Shown: positions 35,344-43,163 of the stretch, one piece after another
Layout: each line of letters begins with the position of its first letter
Numbering within the stretch: position 1 is the stretch's first letter
Origin: Ornithobacterium rhinotracheale
Lineage (GTDB): Bacteria; Bacteroidota; Bacteroidia; Flavobacteriales; Weeksellaceae
Assembly: GCF_004088395.1 (NCBI RefSeq)
Contig: NZ_CP035107.1
Coordinates: forward strand, 367,501-431,500
DNA length: 64,000 nt
Direction: 5' to 3'
Translations under genes and position numbers: made by a program
Notes under the pieces: generated by a model
The model's database searches: none
Told to the model about the DNA's origin: nothing
The model's input: only the letters and a program-made list of their open reading frames with translations

Positions 35344-35673
35344 TTAAGAACGAAGTTTTGGGTTATTGGCGTGTCTGTCGTGGTCTCTTTTGGTTTTGAG
35401 TTCCATTTTGCGCTGAAAGGCAGCATCGATATCTGTACCTGTCTGGTTAGCCAAGCAAATTGCCACAAAAATTACATCTGCCAACTCTTCGCCTAAATCT
35501 TTATTTTTGTCTGATTCCTTCTCGCTTTGCTCTCCATAGCGTCGTGCAATAATGCGTGCCACTTCGCCTACTTCCTCGGTGAGCTGTGCCATATTGGTGA
35601 GCTCATTGAAATAGCGAACGCCATGGTTTTTTATCCATTCATCTACTTGTTGCTGGGCTTGTTTTAAAGACAT
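35344..35673 (-). CDS. MazG-like nucleotide pyrophosphohydrolase
   Basis: A 109-residue all-helical protein with the MazG metal-binding pattern: LTEEVGEVAR (about 31-40) followed by LGEELADVIF (about 61-70). Enzymes of this kind hydrolyse nucleoside triphosphates to monophosphates and can clean up unusual nucleotides. A further conserved tail (RKMELKTKRDH) is present. It lies 18 bases after the DUF4254 gene and 3 bases before aroA on the minus strand, so it is inside the long operon. Confidence 0.9.
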   Translation of the reverse strand: MSLKQAQQQVDEWIKNHGVRYFNELTNMAQLTEEVGEVARIIARRYGEQSEKESDKNKDLGEELADVIFVAICLANQTGTDIDAAFQRKMELKTKRDHDRHANNPKLRS

Positions 35674-35691
35674 AAAAAAATAGCTATATTT

Positions 35692-36294
35692 TTATTTTTT
35701 GTATAAAACTGGGTTAAACTCCTCGTCGTTGTACATTTTCATTTGTTTGTACACTTTCATTTTCTTGGTGCCATTTTGCAAATCAGTAATAAGTTCCTCA
35801 ATAGCAGTGCCCAAATCTTCTTTTTGGGTTAAAAGCACATCAAGTTTTTCTTGAGATTTTTTGCGGTGTTCTTCGCTCGCATCAGCACGATTAGCTTCCT
35901 CTCGCATGTGGTAAATTTTCAAAGCAAGAATAGAAAAACGATCAATTGCCCATGCAGGGCTTTCGGTGTTTATTTTAGCTTCTGGTGAGGTTTTAATAGC
36001 TTTTAATTCGTTCAAAAACCAACTGTCGATATATTCAACAGTGTCTGTTCTTTCTTGATTAGATTGGTCGATCCAGCGTTTGATTTTTAAAGCTTCTTCT
36101 GGCGAAATTTCAGGGTCACGAATGATGTCTTCTAGATGCCATTGTACAGTATCGATCCAGTTTTTGCGATACAATAGGTGGTCTAGGCTACTACTTTCAT
36201 ACGGATTGTTGAGGGGAGCGTAAACATCGTCTTTTACATGATAATCCTTAATGCTTTGTTCAAAAATTTTCCAAGCGTTTTCCGTCAAATTCAT
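35692..36294 (-). CDS. DUF4254-family protein
   Basis: A 200-residue soluble, helix-rich protein without a signal. The DUF4254 pattern includes RKNWIDTVQWHLEDIIRDP near 44-62 and a helical C-terminal half (SRIL-type and KIYHMREEANR at about 127-137). Function is unknown. The start overlaps the stop of the DUF4837 gene by one base (TAATG), so the two are translationally coupled. In the Flavobacteriia I know of, it is often near glycosyltransferase or envelope genes. Confidence 0.83.
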   Translation of the reverse strand: MNLTENAWKIFEQSIKDYHVKDDVYAPLNNPYESSSLDHLLYRKNWIDTVQWHLEDIIRDPEISPEEALKIKRWIDQSNQERTDTVEYIDSWFLNELKAIKTSPEAKINTESPAWAIDRFSILALKIYHMREEANRADASEEHRKKSQEKLDVLLTQKEDLGTAIEELITDLQNGTKKMKVYKQMKMYNDEEFNPVLYKK

Positions 36295-37430
36295 TATTTC
36301 AGTTTAAAGGTTGTAAATAGTCCTTCCATGGCAGTGATGTAGTCTCTCTTTTTACTCTTACCTTGGTTAAGCGGTGCAAACAAAATAGCTTGCGCGACAT
36401 AAAGTGTGTGATTTTTTTTGTCAAGCAAAATCTTACTTGTGTATGGTCCTCCCATTTGAGATAGCGTCATAGACCACCAACCTTGAGACTCGTATGCCAA
36501 TAGATTTGGTGCAGGGCTAGGCAGAGGTGTAAAGTCGTAAGAATCCATAAATGCTGGATTTTTTTCCACCGTTACATGGTCTTTCACTTCCACTCTCATG
36601 GAGTCGTTACCATTTTTTATGTATTCAAATTTGGGTTCTTTTCCGCCCTCGGTGTAAAGTCCTGTGATGGAATCGCTGATTTGGATAAATTCCTGCAAAT
36701 TCAAATTAGGCTTATTGAACGGAACTTTGTACACCAAAATGTTGATGATATCGAATGATGATTTATTAACTAAATTATTTCTAGCATCACGATTGGTAAT
36801 TGTATTGACTTGGTCTTTGCGATACCAAACAAAGTTTTTCTCGGCACGAGCGATTTGATAATCCTTTGGAACCAGAAGTGAAACGCCCATTGCATCTAAA
36901 TTTGGGGTGCTAGCTTTAGCTTTAGACGCATAGCTTTCTAGCAAAAACTCTCTATCTGCCCAGCGATAAAGATTGATGATGCTATCTTGATTTTTGTGCA
37001 AAAGGTCGGCGATTTCTCGAGTATCATTGCCGTGCACTTCTACATAGCCTTGCGGTTTTGCAAACTTATTTTTTTCGGCAATAAACTCAGGAGCTCCCAG
37101 CTTTAAATTTAAAATTAATCGAGTAGAATTGAAGCGGTTAAGCGTATTTTCCTCGAAATGGCGTGTGCCAAACATGATTTCGGCAGGATAATATAAACCT
37201 GGAAACACTCTACCAAAAAGTAAAGAATCCTCGAGTGTAGGTTTAATTTCCTTGTACAATTCATCGCTAGAAAAAACTGATACCAAGTTGATAGGACCAG
37301 ATGATGGTTTTCTATAAGGCTCGGAGCTTTCAGACTTTTTGCCACAAGATACAAAAAGCAAAACGATGATTAAAAAAAATGGGAATTTTGTAAATCCCAA
37401 ATTTTTATTGTGATTGAATAAAATTCCCAT
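36294..37430 (-). CDS. DUF4837-family lipoprotein
   Basis: A 378-residue lipoprotein with an N-terminal hydrophobic segment and lipobox (LLFVSC, Cys29). A long DUF4837-like region begins about residue 45 (INLVSVFSSDELYKEIK). The protein is predicted periplasmic and attached by lipid. Function is unknown. It lies 20 bases after tatA and is coupled to the DUF4254 gene. Confidence 0.82.
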   Translation of the reverse strand: MGILFNHNKNLGFTKFPFFLIIVLLFVSCGKKSESSEPYRKPSSGPINLVSVFSSDELYKEIKPTLEDSLLFGRVFPGLYYPAEIMFGTRHFEENTLNRFNSTRLILNLKLGAPEFIAEKNKFAKPQGYVEVHGNDTREIADLLHKNQDSIINLYRWADREFLLESYASKAKASTPNLDAMGVSLLVPKDYQIARAEKNFVWYRKDQVNTITNRDARNNLVNKSSFDIINILVYKVPFNKPNLNLQEFIQISDSITGLYTEGGKEPKFEYIKNGNDSMRVEVKDHVTVEKNPAFMDSYDFTPLPSPAPNLLAYESQGWWSMTLSQMGGPYTSKILLDKKNHTLYVAQAILFAPLNQGKSKKRDYITAMEGLFTTFKLK

Positions 37431-37450
37431 AACAATTAAATTTTTAAAAA

Positions 37451-37654
37451 CTATTGTTGATTAATTTCCTCTTTTTTCTCTTCCTTAGTTTTGTCTTCTT
37501 CTTTAGTCGCGTCTTTAAATTCTTTAATTCCTGTTCCTAAACCTCTCATTAATTCAGGGATTTTTTTGCCCCCAAAAAGTAAAAGAAGAATAATCGCAAT
37601 AATTAAGAATTGTTGCGGACTTACGAAAGATAAAATGGCTGCTAACATATGCAT
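37451..37654 (-). CDS. tatA: Sec-independent translocase protein TatA/TatE
   Basis: A 67-residue TatA-type protein with one N-terminal membrane helix (about 15-27), the conserved FGGKKIPEL hinge, an amphipathic helix, and a charged tail. It forms the channel that exports folded twin-arginine proteins. Two possible starts lie 6 bases apart (37654 and 37648); the second gives [13 protein letters not shown] and fits the family slightly better. No tatC is visible nearby. Confidence 0.93.
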   Translation of the reverse strand: MHMLAAILSFVSPQQFLIIAIILLLLFGGKKIPELMRGLGTGIKEFKDATKEEDKTKEEKKEEINQQ

Positions 37655-37697
37655 TTTGTTTTTTACAAATTTATAAAATAATTTTTAATATCAGATA

Positions 37698-39116
37698 TTA
37701 CATGCCAGAAATCCAGCTAGCTGGGTTCTGTTTAGAGGTTCCGTTCCAGATTTGGAAATCTAGAATCGTATTGTTGTCTGGATCGGTATATACGGTACCG
37801 ATGTTTTGTCTAGTGCTTACTTTTTGCCCTTGCGAAACATTTACAGTACTTAAATTATTGTAGACAGTAAAGTAGTTCCCATGCGAGATCATCACAGCCT
37901 TGTTCCCGCCTTGGATAGAGATTACTCGCGAAACTACGCCATCAAACACGGCACGCACGGGGCTGCCTTTTTTAGTGGCAATTTTTACCCCTGCGTTGTT
38001 TACGGTAGTTTGTGGTAAAAGCGGGTGTGGCTGAGTTCCAAATCGTCCTACAACTTCACCGCTTGCCACTGGCCAAGGTAGGCGACCTCTGTTTGAGGTA
38101 AAGTTGCTTGAAAGTGCCTCGTTGCTTGTGCGATTTTCATAAGTTTTGGCAACTTCCGCTTTTGATTTCTCTTCTGCTACTTTATTGATTTCCTCGTATT
38201 TTTTCTCCACTTTAGCCACCTCTGTTGCTTGGCTTTTTCCTTCCTCTGCTGCTTTGGCTTTGGCAGCGGCAATGGCAGCTTGTTTTTCTCTTTCCGCTTT
38301 CGCCTTTCTTTCTGCTTCTAGGCGGGCGAGTCGTTCACGCTCTTTTTGGGCAGCTTCTTCTCGTGCTTTTCTTTCAGCCTCTGCCTTGGCTTTTGCGATG
38401 CGAATTTCTTCTTGGATTATGGCTTCAATTTTGGCCTCAAGTGCTTTGTTCTGTCTTTCTTTGTCTTTGATTTGAGCTGAAATTGCGGTTTCATTTTTCT
38501 TATATTCAGCCAAAATTTTATTTTTCTCATCTTGCTCGCGCAACATGTTCTCTTTTAAGACTTCACGCTGAGCCAATAAAACTTCTTTTTCGTTTCTAGC
38601 CTTTTGTTGTTGAGCTTTTTCTTTCTCTATAGCGGCTTGTTTTTGTGAAATTTCTTCAGCCTTTTGCCCTTGAAATCCAGAATATTTTTCCAAATATTCG
38701 ATTCTTCTAAATGCTTCCGTGAAGTTTCTTGCCGAAAGTATAAAAAGTACTTTGTTTTGGAGTGATTTGTTTACATACGCATTCACGAGTACCTCTTTGT
38801 ATTCTTTTTTTAATTCGGAGAGTTCTCGTTTATACTTGTTTATGGTTAATTGCGATAGGTAAATCTCATCGTCAATCGCTTGTTTTTCTCTAGCCGTAGT
38901 GCTTATTAATTGATTCTGAGCGTTGATTTTATCTTTCAATTGCTTTAAATAAAGAATTGATTTCTTGGACTCGGAACGAGTTTGGTTCAGACTTTTGTTC
39001 AGTTTGGCAATTTGATTTTGTAAGGCACGGCTTTCTCTTCTCAGCTTTTCCTTGTTATACTGAGCTTTTCCGATTCCCACGCAAAGCAATAATATGAATA
39101 GAATTAGTTTTTTCAT
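37698..39116 (-). CDS. EnvC-like protein with a degenerate LytM (M23) domain
   Basis: A 472-residue envelope protein with a signal peptide (1-18), a long coiled coil of about 310 residues rich in Glu, Lys and Ala, and a C-terminal LytM/M23 domain (about 350-470). In active M23 enzymes a His and Asp (HxGxD) and a later HxH bind zinc. Here the corresponding positions read NNAGVK and YNNLS, so the zinc ligands appear lost, as in EnvC, which activates amidases instead of cutting peptidoglycan itself. That reading is my inference from motifs. It lies between the DUF4292 lipoprotein gene and tatA. Confidence 0.87.
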   Translation of the reverse strand: MKKLILFILLLCVGIGKAQYNKEKLRRESRALQNQIAKLNKSLNQTRSESKKSILYLKQLKDKINAQNQLISTTAREKQAIDDEIYLSQLTINKYKRELSELKKEYKEVLVNAYVNKSLQNKVLFILSARNFTEAFRRIEYLEKYSGFQGQKAEEISQKQAAIEKEKAQQQKARNEKEVLLAQREVLKENMLREQDEKNKILAEYKKNETAISAQIKDKERQNKALEAKIEAIIQEEIRIAKAKAEAERKAREEAAQKERERLARLEAERKAKAEREKQAAIAAAKAKAAEEGKSQATEVAKVEKKYEEINKVAEEKSKAEVAKTYENRTSNEALSSNFTSNRGRLPWPVASGEVVGRFGTQPHPLLPQTTVNNAGVKIATKKGSPVRAVFDGVVSRVISIQGGNKAVMISHGNYFTVYNNLSTVNVSQGQKVSTRQNIGTVYTDPDNNTILDFQIWNGTSKQNPASWISGM

Positions 39117-39138
39117 GAATTTTTAGGTGAAAGATGTT

Positions 39139-39939
39139 TTAATTAATCTTTTTTTCTTTGTATCCACTCGGAATGTTAAAAGGCGGATTATTTTCTTCAA
39201 AAACAAAATTAGTGTAATCTAATTCAATGAGGTCTTTTTGTTTTCCATTTATTGAAATTTTAACAAAGCTCGGGAAGTTTTGATCATTGAATTTTTGCCA
39301 CTCATCATAAGTTACCTCGATGTTGGTTTGTGAAGTCGGATCTTTCACTTCTACTTTTCTCAATCGGTAATTGCTGTCTAAATAAAAATTATGAATATAC
39401 TGGTTTTTCTTAGGTGATTTTTCAATTTCAGCATTTTTGTCGTAGCTCAAAATATACTGATTATCGTCGGTAGTTTCCAAGCTGTAATCTTGCGGAGTGC
39501 CGATTAAAAATAACTGACCTAAAAGTAGTTGTTGCAAACGATCATAGGTAATGAAATTTACCTTTAATAAATCATTGAAATAATCAAAATTACTGTCTAT
39601 ATATTCTTTGCTTAAAACGCTGTATCCTTGCACTTTGCTAGGTGTGATGTTGATGCGTGCACCAGTGATTCCTAAAATTGAAGCATTCGCCCAAATTCTT
39701 TCTTGATTTTTGATATATAGACGCAAATTGGCGTTCAAATTTTTACCATTCATATCGGTATGAATTTTTGATTTGATTTGAACTTGCTTAAATTTAGGTA
39801 ATTGGCTGTCGTATTTAGCATAAAAAGTAGTCAAAGTCTGTTCTTTGGCTTCGCCTCTCGCTTTCACAATATTTTTTTGCGGTCCGCATGCACTCAAAAT
39901 CAGTGTAAGCGGAAGAATATAGGTGAGTAATCTTTTCAT
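39139..39939 (-). CDS. DUF4292-family lipoprotein
   Basis: A 266-residue lipoprotein (lipobox LSAC, Cys18) with a beta-rich body typical of DUF4292, resembling the LolA/LolB-type half-barrel folds that bind lipids. Motifs include QIKSKIHTDMNGKNLNANLRLYI near 60-80. A role in carrying lipids or lipoproteins across the periplasm is possible but unproven. It is 22 bases upstream of the EnvC-like gene and 54 after dut. Confidence 0.83.
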   Translation of the reverse strand: MKRLLTYILPLTLILSACGPQKNIVKARGEAKEQTLTTFYAKYDSQLPKFKQVQIKSKIHTDMNGKNLNANLRLYIKNQERIWANASILGITGARINITPSKVQGYSVLSKEYIDSNFDYFNDLLKVNFITYDRLQQLLLGQLFLIGTPQDYSLETTDDNQYILSYDKNAEIEKSPKKNQYIHNFYLDSNYRLRKVEVKDPTSQTNIEVTYDEWQKFNDQNFPSFVKISINGKQKDLIELDYTNFVFEENNPPFNIPSGYKEKKIN

Positions 39940-39993
39940 AATTAATTTTTTAAGTATTAAAAAAATCGGTAAAAAATCGATTTTTAATGATTT

Positions 39994-40428
39994 TTATTTT
40001 TTGCCCGTGCTACCAAAGCCACCTTCGCCGCGAGAAGTGTCCGAAAGCGTTTCGCTTAATTCCCATTCTGCGCGTTCGTGCTTCGCGATCACGAGCTGAG
40101 CAATGCGTTCGCCATCGTTCACCGTAAAAGGCTCGTTGGAAACATTTGCCAAAATCACGCCCAATTCGCCACGATAATCGGAATCAATCGTTCCGGGGGA
40201 ATTTAAGCATGTGAGCCCATGTTTTAAGGCTAAACCACTTCTTGGTCGCACTTGCGCTTCATACCCTTTCGGGATTTCCATGAAAAGCCCCGTAGGGATT
40301 AAAGCTCGCTCAAGTGGCTGCAGCGTAATTGGCTCATTTAGATTGGCATATAAGTCCATGCCTGCGGCTCCTTCTGTTTTGTATTCTGGCAACGAGTGCT
40401 TTGATTTGTTGATTATCTTAATTTTCAT
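39994..40428 (-). CDS. dut: dUTP diphosphatase
   Basis: A 144-residue trimeric dUTPase. The five conserved motifs are readable: [39 protein letters not shown] and the C-terminal [13 protein letters not shown] tail that closes over the active site. It hydrolyses dUTP to dUMP and pyrophosphate, keeping uracil out of DNA and feeding dTMP synthesis. It overlaps the flippase gene stop by 4 bases, in the order flippase then dut. Confidence 0.97.
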   Translation of the reverse strand: MKIKIINKSKHSLPEYKTEGAAGMDLYANLNEPITLQPLERALIPTGLFMEIPKGYEAQVRPRSGLALKHGLTCLNSPGTIDSDYRGELGVILANVSNEPFTVNDGERIAQLVIAKHERAEWELSETLSDTSRGEGGFGSTGKK

Positions 40429-41846
40429 CGGTTTAATTTTAATTGTAGTGTTTTATATTCTATGACAAAAATAATGCCTCCGTAAATAATTAATAACAAA
40501 TTGCTTATCCAGAAATTGGCACTAAATACTACATAGCTTATAACGCTAAATGCTATACACAGCCCTAAATATAAGAGAATTTTTTTCATTCGGTAGGGTA
40601 TTGTGTAATATTTTTGCCCTAAGATGTAGCTCAGGCACATCATTACAAAGTAGGCGAGTAGCGTTGCCCAAGCGGAAATCATAAATCCGAAATAGGGCAA
40701 TAAAAGTAAATTCATAAGTATCGTAACGCCAGCTCCTGCCCATGAAATGAGTGTTCCCATTTGAGTGCGATCGGTAACTTTGTACCAAGTGGACATGTTG
40801 TAATAAATTCCGAAAAATAGATTGGCAATTACAATAATCGGAACAATATCGATGGCTACCCAGTAAGCTCTATCTCGGATAAACAATTCTTTCAGCCAGT
40901 CGATGTTTGCAATTAAGGCTAGGGCTGCAAAACTTGCGGCGATTACAAAATATTCAGTCACGCGGGCATAGGTTTTTCGGGCATCGGCTTTTTTCATTTG
41001 TTTAAAGAAAAATGGCTCAACGCCTAATCGGTAAGCGGTAACGAAAAGCGTCATTAAAACGGCTAATTTGTAGCAGCCCCCATAGGCTCCTGCATGCGTG
41101 TCCGAGATTACAAATCGCTGCATGGCTTTGTCTAAATTTTCATTGACCATAAAAGCTAAACCTGCTAGCATTACAGGGTAAGCATATTTAATCATTCGCT
41201 TAAATAAAACTATGTCAAATTTAAAGTTCACTTTAGCTACAATAGGTGAAAGCAGTAAAAACGAAATTAAACTGCCAAAAAGATTACTAAAGAACGGAAA
41301 CGAAACTTTATCCCTTAAGCCAAATGAATAGGAAACTTCTAGCGGAATTACGATGAATAAACTTAAAACCAAAAGCGTTTGTACAATCGATGAGGTTACG
41401 CGCACCGCCGAGTAGCGAATGGGGCGATTATTGAATCGTAGCCACGCAAACGGAATGACGCACAGGGTGTCGAAAAATGCAATCCAGCCAAACCAGCGAA
41501 TGTACTCTGGGTGAGAGCTGAAATCAAGCATGTTGGCAATTCCTTGGTCAAAAACCATACAGATGATTAAAAATAATAAGGCATTAAAAAATAGGAAGAT
41601 GGAGCTAGTGCTGAGAGCCTTCATTTTTTGGTCTGGTTCTGCCGCAAATCGGAAAAAAGCTGTTTCAAACCCAAAGGTCAAAACGATGTTCACAAACGAA
41701 ATTAAAGCATATAAATTAGTGAAAGCAGCATATTCAATAGTATCTAGCTCCTTGATATAATAAGGCGTTAAGGCAAAATTAATCACCCTAGGCAATATAG
41801 CACCTATGCCATAAATTACGGTTTCGCTAATAAGTCTTTTGTACAA
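40425..41846 (-). CDS. Polysaccharide biosynthesis flippase (MATE/Wzx-like)
   Basis: A 473-residue membrane protein with 12-14 predicted helices and the polysaccharide-synthase pattern at its N-terminus ([27 protein letters not shown], about 8-34). It belongs with flippases that turn lipid-linked sugars to the outer face of the inner membrane; the exact cargo is unknown. It is the first gene of the ten-gene minus-strand run. Its upstream region is shared with divergent gpsA. Confidence 0.85.
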   Translation of the reverse strand: MYKRLISETVIYGIGAILPRVINFALTPYYIKELDTIEYAAFTNLYALISFVNIVLTFGFETAFFRFAAEPDQKMKALSTSSIFLFFNALLFLIICMVFDQGIANMLDFSSHPEYIRWFGWIAFFDTLCVIPFAWLRFNNRPIRYSAVRVTSSIVQTLLVLSLFIVIPLEVSYSFGLRDKVSFPFFSNLFGSLISFLLLSPIVAKVNFKFDIVLFKRMIKYAYPVMLAGLAFMVNENLDKAMQRFVISDTHAGAYGGCYKLAVLMTLFVTAYRLGVEPFFFKQMKKADARKTYARVTEYFVIAASFAALALIANIDWLKELFIRDRAYWVAIDIVPIIVIANLFFGIYYNMSTWYKVTDRTQMGTLISWAGAGVTILMNLLLLPYFGFMISAWATLLAYFVMMCLSYILGQKYYTIPYRMKKILLYLGLCIAFSVISYVVFSANFWISNLLLIIYGGIIFVIEYKTLQLKLNR

Positions 41847-41917
41847 AATATAGGTTTTAAAAGCTACAAAATTGTAGTTTCTTTTTGTAAATACAAAGAA
41901 AAAATAAATGATTTAAT

Positions 41918-41925
41918 TATATTTG
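41918..41925 (+). promoter_or_regulatory. -7 promoter element before gpsA
   Basis: TATATTTG fits TAnnTTTG and ends 9 bases before the gpsA ATG at 41935, so the leader would be very short. Confidence 0.5.
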
Positions 41926-41934
41926 TGTTTATCT

Positions 41935-42939
41935 ATGGAAACCTTTACATCAAATCTACGAGTAGGCGTATTAGGTAGCGGTAGTTTTGCCACTGCAATC
42001 GTTAAGATTTTATGCGAAAATTTACCCAAGGTAAATTGGTGCGTGAGAAATGCGACCGTGCGCAATTATATCCAGCAAGAATGTAGAAATCCCAACTATT
42101 TATCATCGGTAGAATTTAATGTAGAAAAGCTGATAGTTACCACGAGTATAAATCAATTAGTGCGCAATAGCGATGTAGTGTTGCTCGTTATCCCATCGAT
42201 CTATTTGCTAGATGCGTTAAAGGATTTAAAAGTTTCGTTGAAAGATAAAATTGTGGTTACCGCGATAAAAGGACTTATTCCGCAAAAATGCCAAATTATT
42301 ACAGATTATTTAAAAGAAGAACTTAAAGTTCCTGAGGGAAATATTGGAGTCATCGCAGGGCCATGCCATGCGGAGGAGATTGCACTTGAGCGACTTTCGT
42401 ACATCACCGTTGGATTTTCAGACCCCAGAAAAGCTTATATTGCTAAAAGAATTTTAACTTGTGACTATGTAAATGTGAGCGCAAGCGAAGATATTTATGG
42501 CATAGAACACGCCGCAGTGATTAAAAACATGTTTGCCATTGCTGCAGGAATTGCCCATGGATTGGGCTATGGCGATAACTTTCAAGCGGTGTTGATGAGT
42601 AATTCCATTCGTGAGATGAAGAAATATTTGAAGAAAATTAGTCCCGTAAAACGAAATATCAACGATTCTGTGTATTTGGGCGATTTGCTCGTGACGGGAT
42701 ATTCTTATTTCAGCCGAAATCGTATGCTCGGTACCATGATTGGAAAGGGCTACACCGTGAAATCTGCACTCATGGAAATGAATATGGTGCCAGAAGGCTA
42801 TTATGCCACCGAAGGAATCCGACAAATCGCTGAAGCGAATGATTTAAAAATGCCAATTTTGAAAGCGGTGTATAAAATTTTATATCAAGATAAAACGCCT
42901 AAAAAACAATTTGAAAAGCTTACTGAAAAATTAGATTAA
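41935..42939 (+). CDS. gpsA: Glycerol-3-phosphate dehydrogenase (NAD(P)+)
   Basis: The start at ATG 41935 was chosen; an upstream TTG at 41923 overlaps the promoter element. The 334 residues have the NAD-binding motif GVLGSGSFATA (11-21), the KGLIP segment, GPCHAEE and the catalytic-Lys region HAAVIKNMFAIAAGIAHGLGYG. It reduces dihydroxyacetone phosphate to glycerol-3-phosphate for phospholipid synthesis. It is divergent from the flippase operon and separated from nrdD by 224 bases carrying palindromic sites. Confidence 0.95.
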   Translation: METFTSNLRVGVLGSGSFATAIVKILCENLPKVNWCVRNATVRNYIQQECRNPNYLSSVEFNVEKLIVTTSINQLVRNSDVVLLVIPSIYLLDALKDLKVSLKDKIVVTAIKGLIPQKCQIITDYLKEELKVPEGNIGVIAGPCHAEEIALERLSYITVGFSDPRKAYIAKRILTCDYVNVSASEDIYGIEHAAVIKNMFAIAAGIAHGLGYGDNFQAVLMSNSIREMKKYLKKISPVKRNINDSVYLGDLLVTGYSYFSRNRMLGTMIGKGYTVKSALMEMNMVPEGYYATEGIRQIAEANDLKMPILKAVYKILYQDKTPKKQFEKLTEKLD

Positions 42940-43012
42940 AATCTGATTTTTTGCGATTTCCGTAAGCACTAAATCTATGCCAAATAAAGTTAAAAAGCAT
43001 AAAAAACATTGC

Positions 43013-43024
43013 TGATTTATATCA
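43013..43024. promoter_or_regulatory. FNR/CRP-like site upstream of nrdD
   Basis: TGAT-TTAT-ATCA matches the inner core of the FNR/CRP box (TTGATnnnnATCAA) with changed outermost bases. An oxygen-responsive regulator would suit the anaerobic reductase downstream. Confidence 0.4.
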
Positions 43025-43039
43025 CGGTCTAAACTTCCT

Positions 43040-43054
43040 TTACCCGTCGGGTAA
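43040..43054. promoter_or_regulatory. Perfect 15-bp palindrome upstream of nrdD (candidate operator)
   Basis: TTACCCG-T-CGGGTAA is a perfect 7+7 dyad between the expected -33 region and the -7 element of the nrdD promoter, a position that suits a repressor. Confidence 0.55.
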
Positions 43055-43058
43055 GTTA

Positions 43059-43066
43059 TATATTTG
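43059..43066 (+). promoter_or_regulatory. -7 promoter element before nrdD
   Basis: TATATTTG fits TAnnTTTG, 4 bases after the palindrome. The mRNA leader would be about 90 bases. Confidence 0.55.
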
Positions 43067-43163
43067 TGTCAATATTTAAATGAATTATTCTTTTATTTGG
43101 TTGATAATGATTTATTTGGATATTTTTTTAGTCTAAAAGAATAAAACGCACACATTTATAAAA

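Noticed and set aside
43040-43054. Palindrome upstream of nrdD as a terminator for gpsA
   Set aside because: It has no T-run, is about 100 bases after the gpsA stop, and adjoins a good -7 promoter element.
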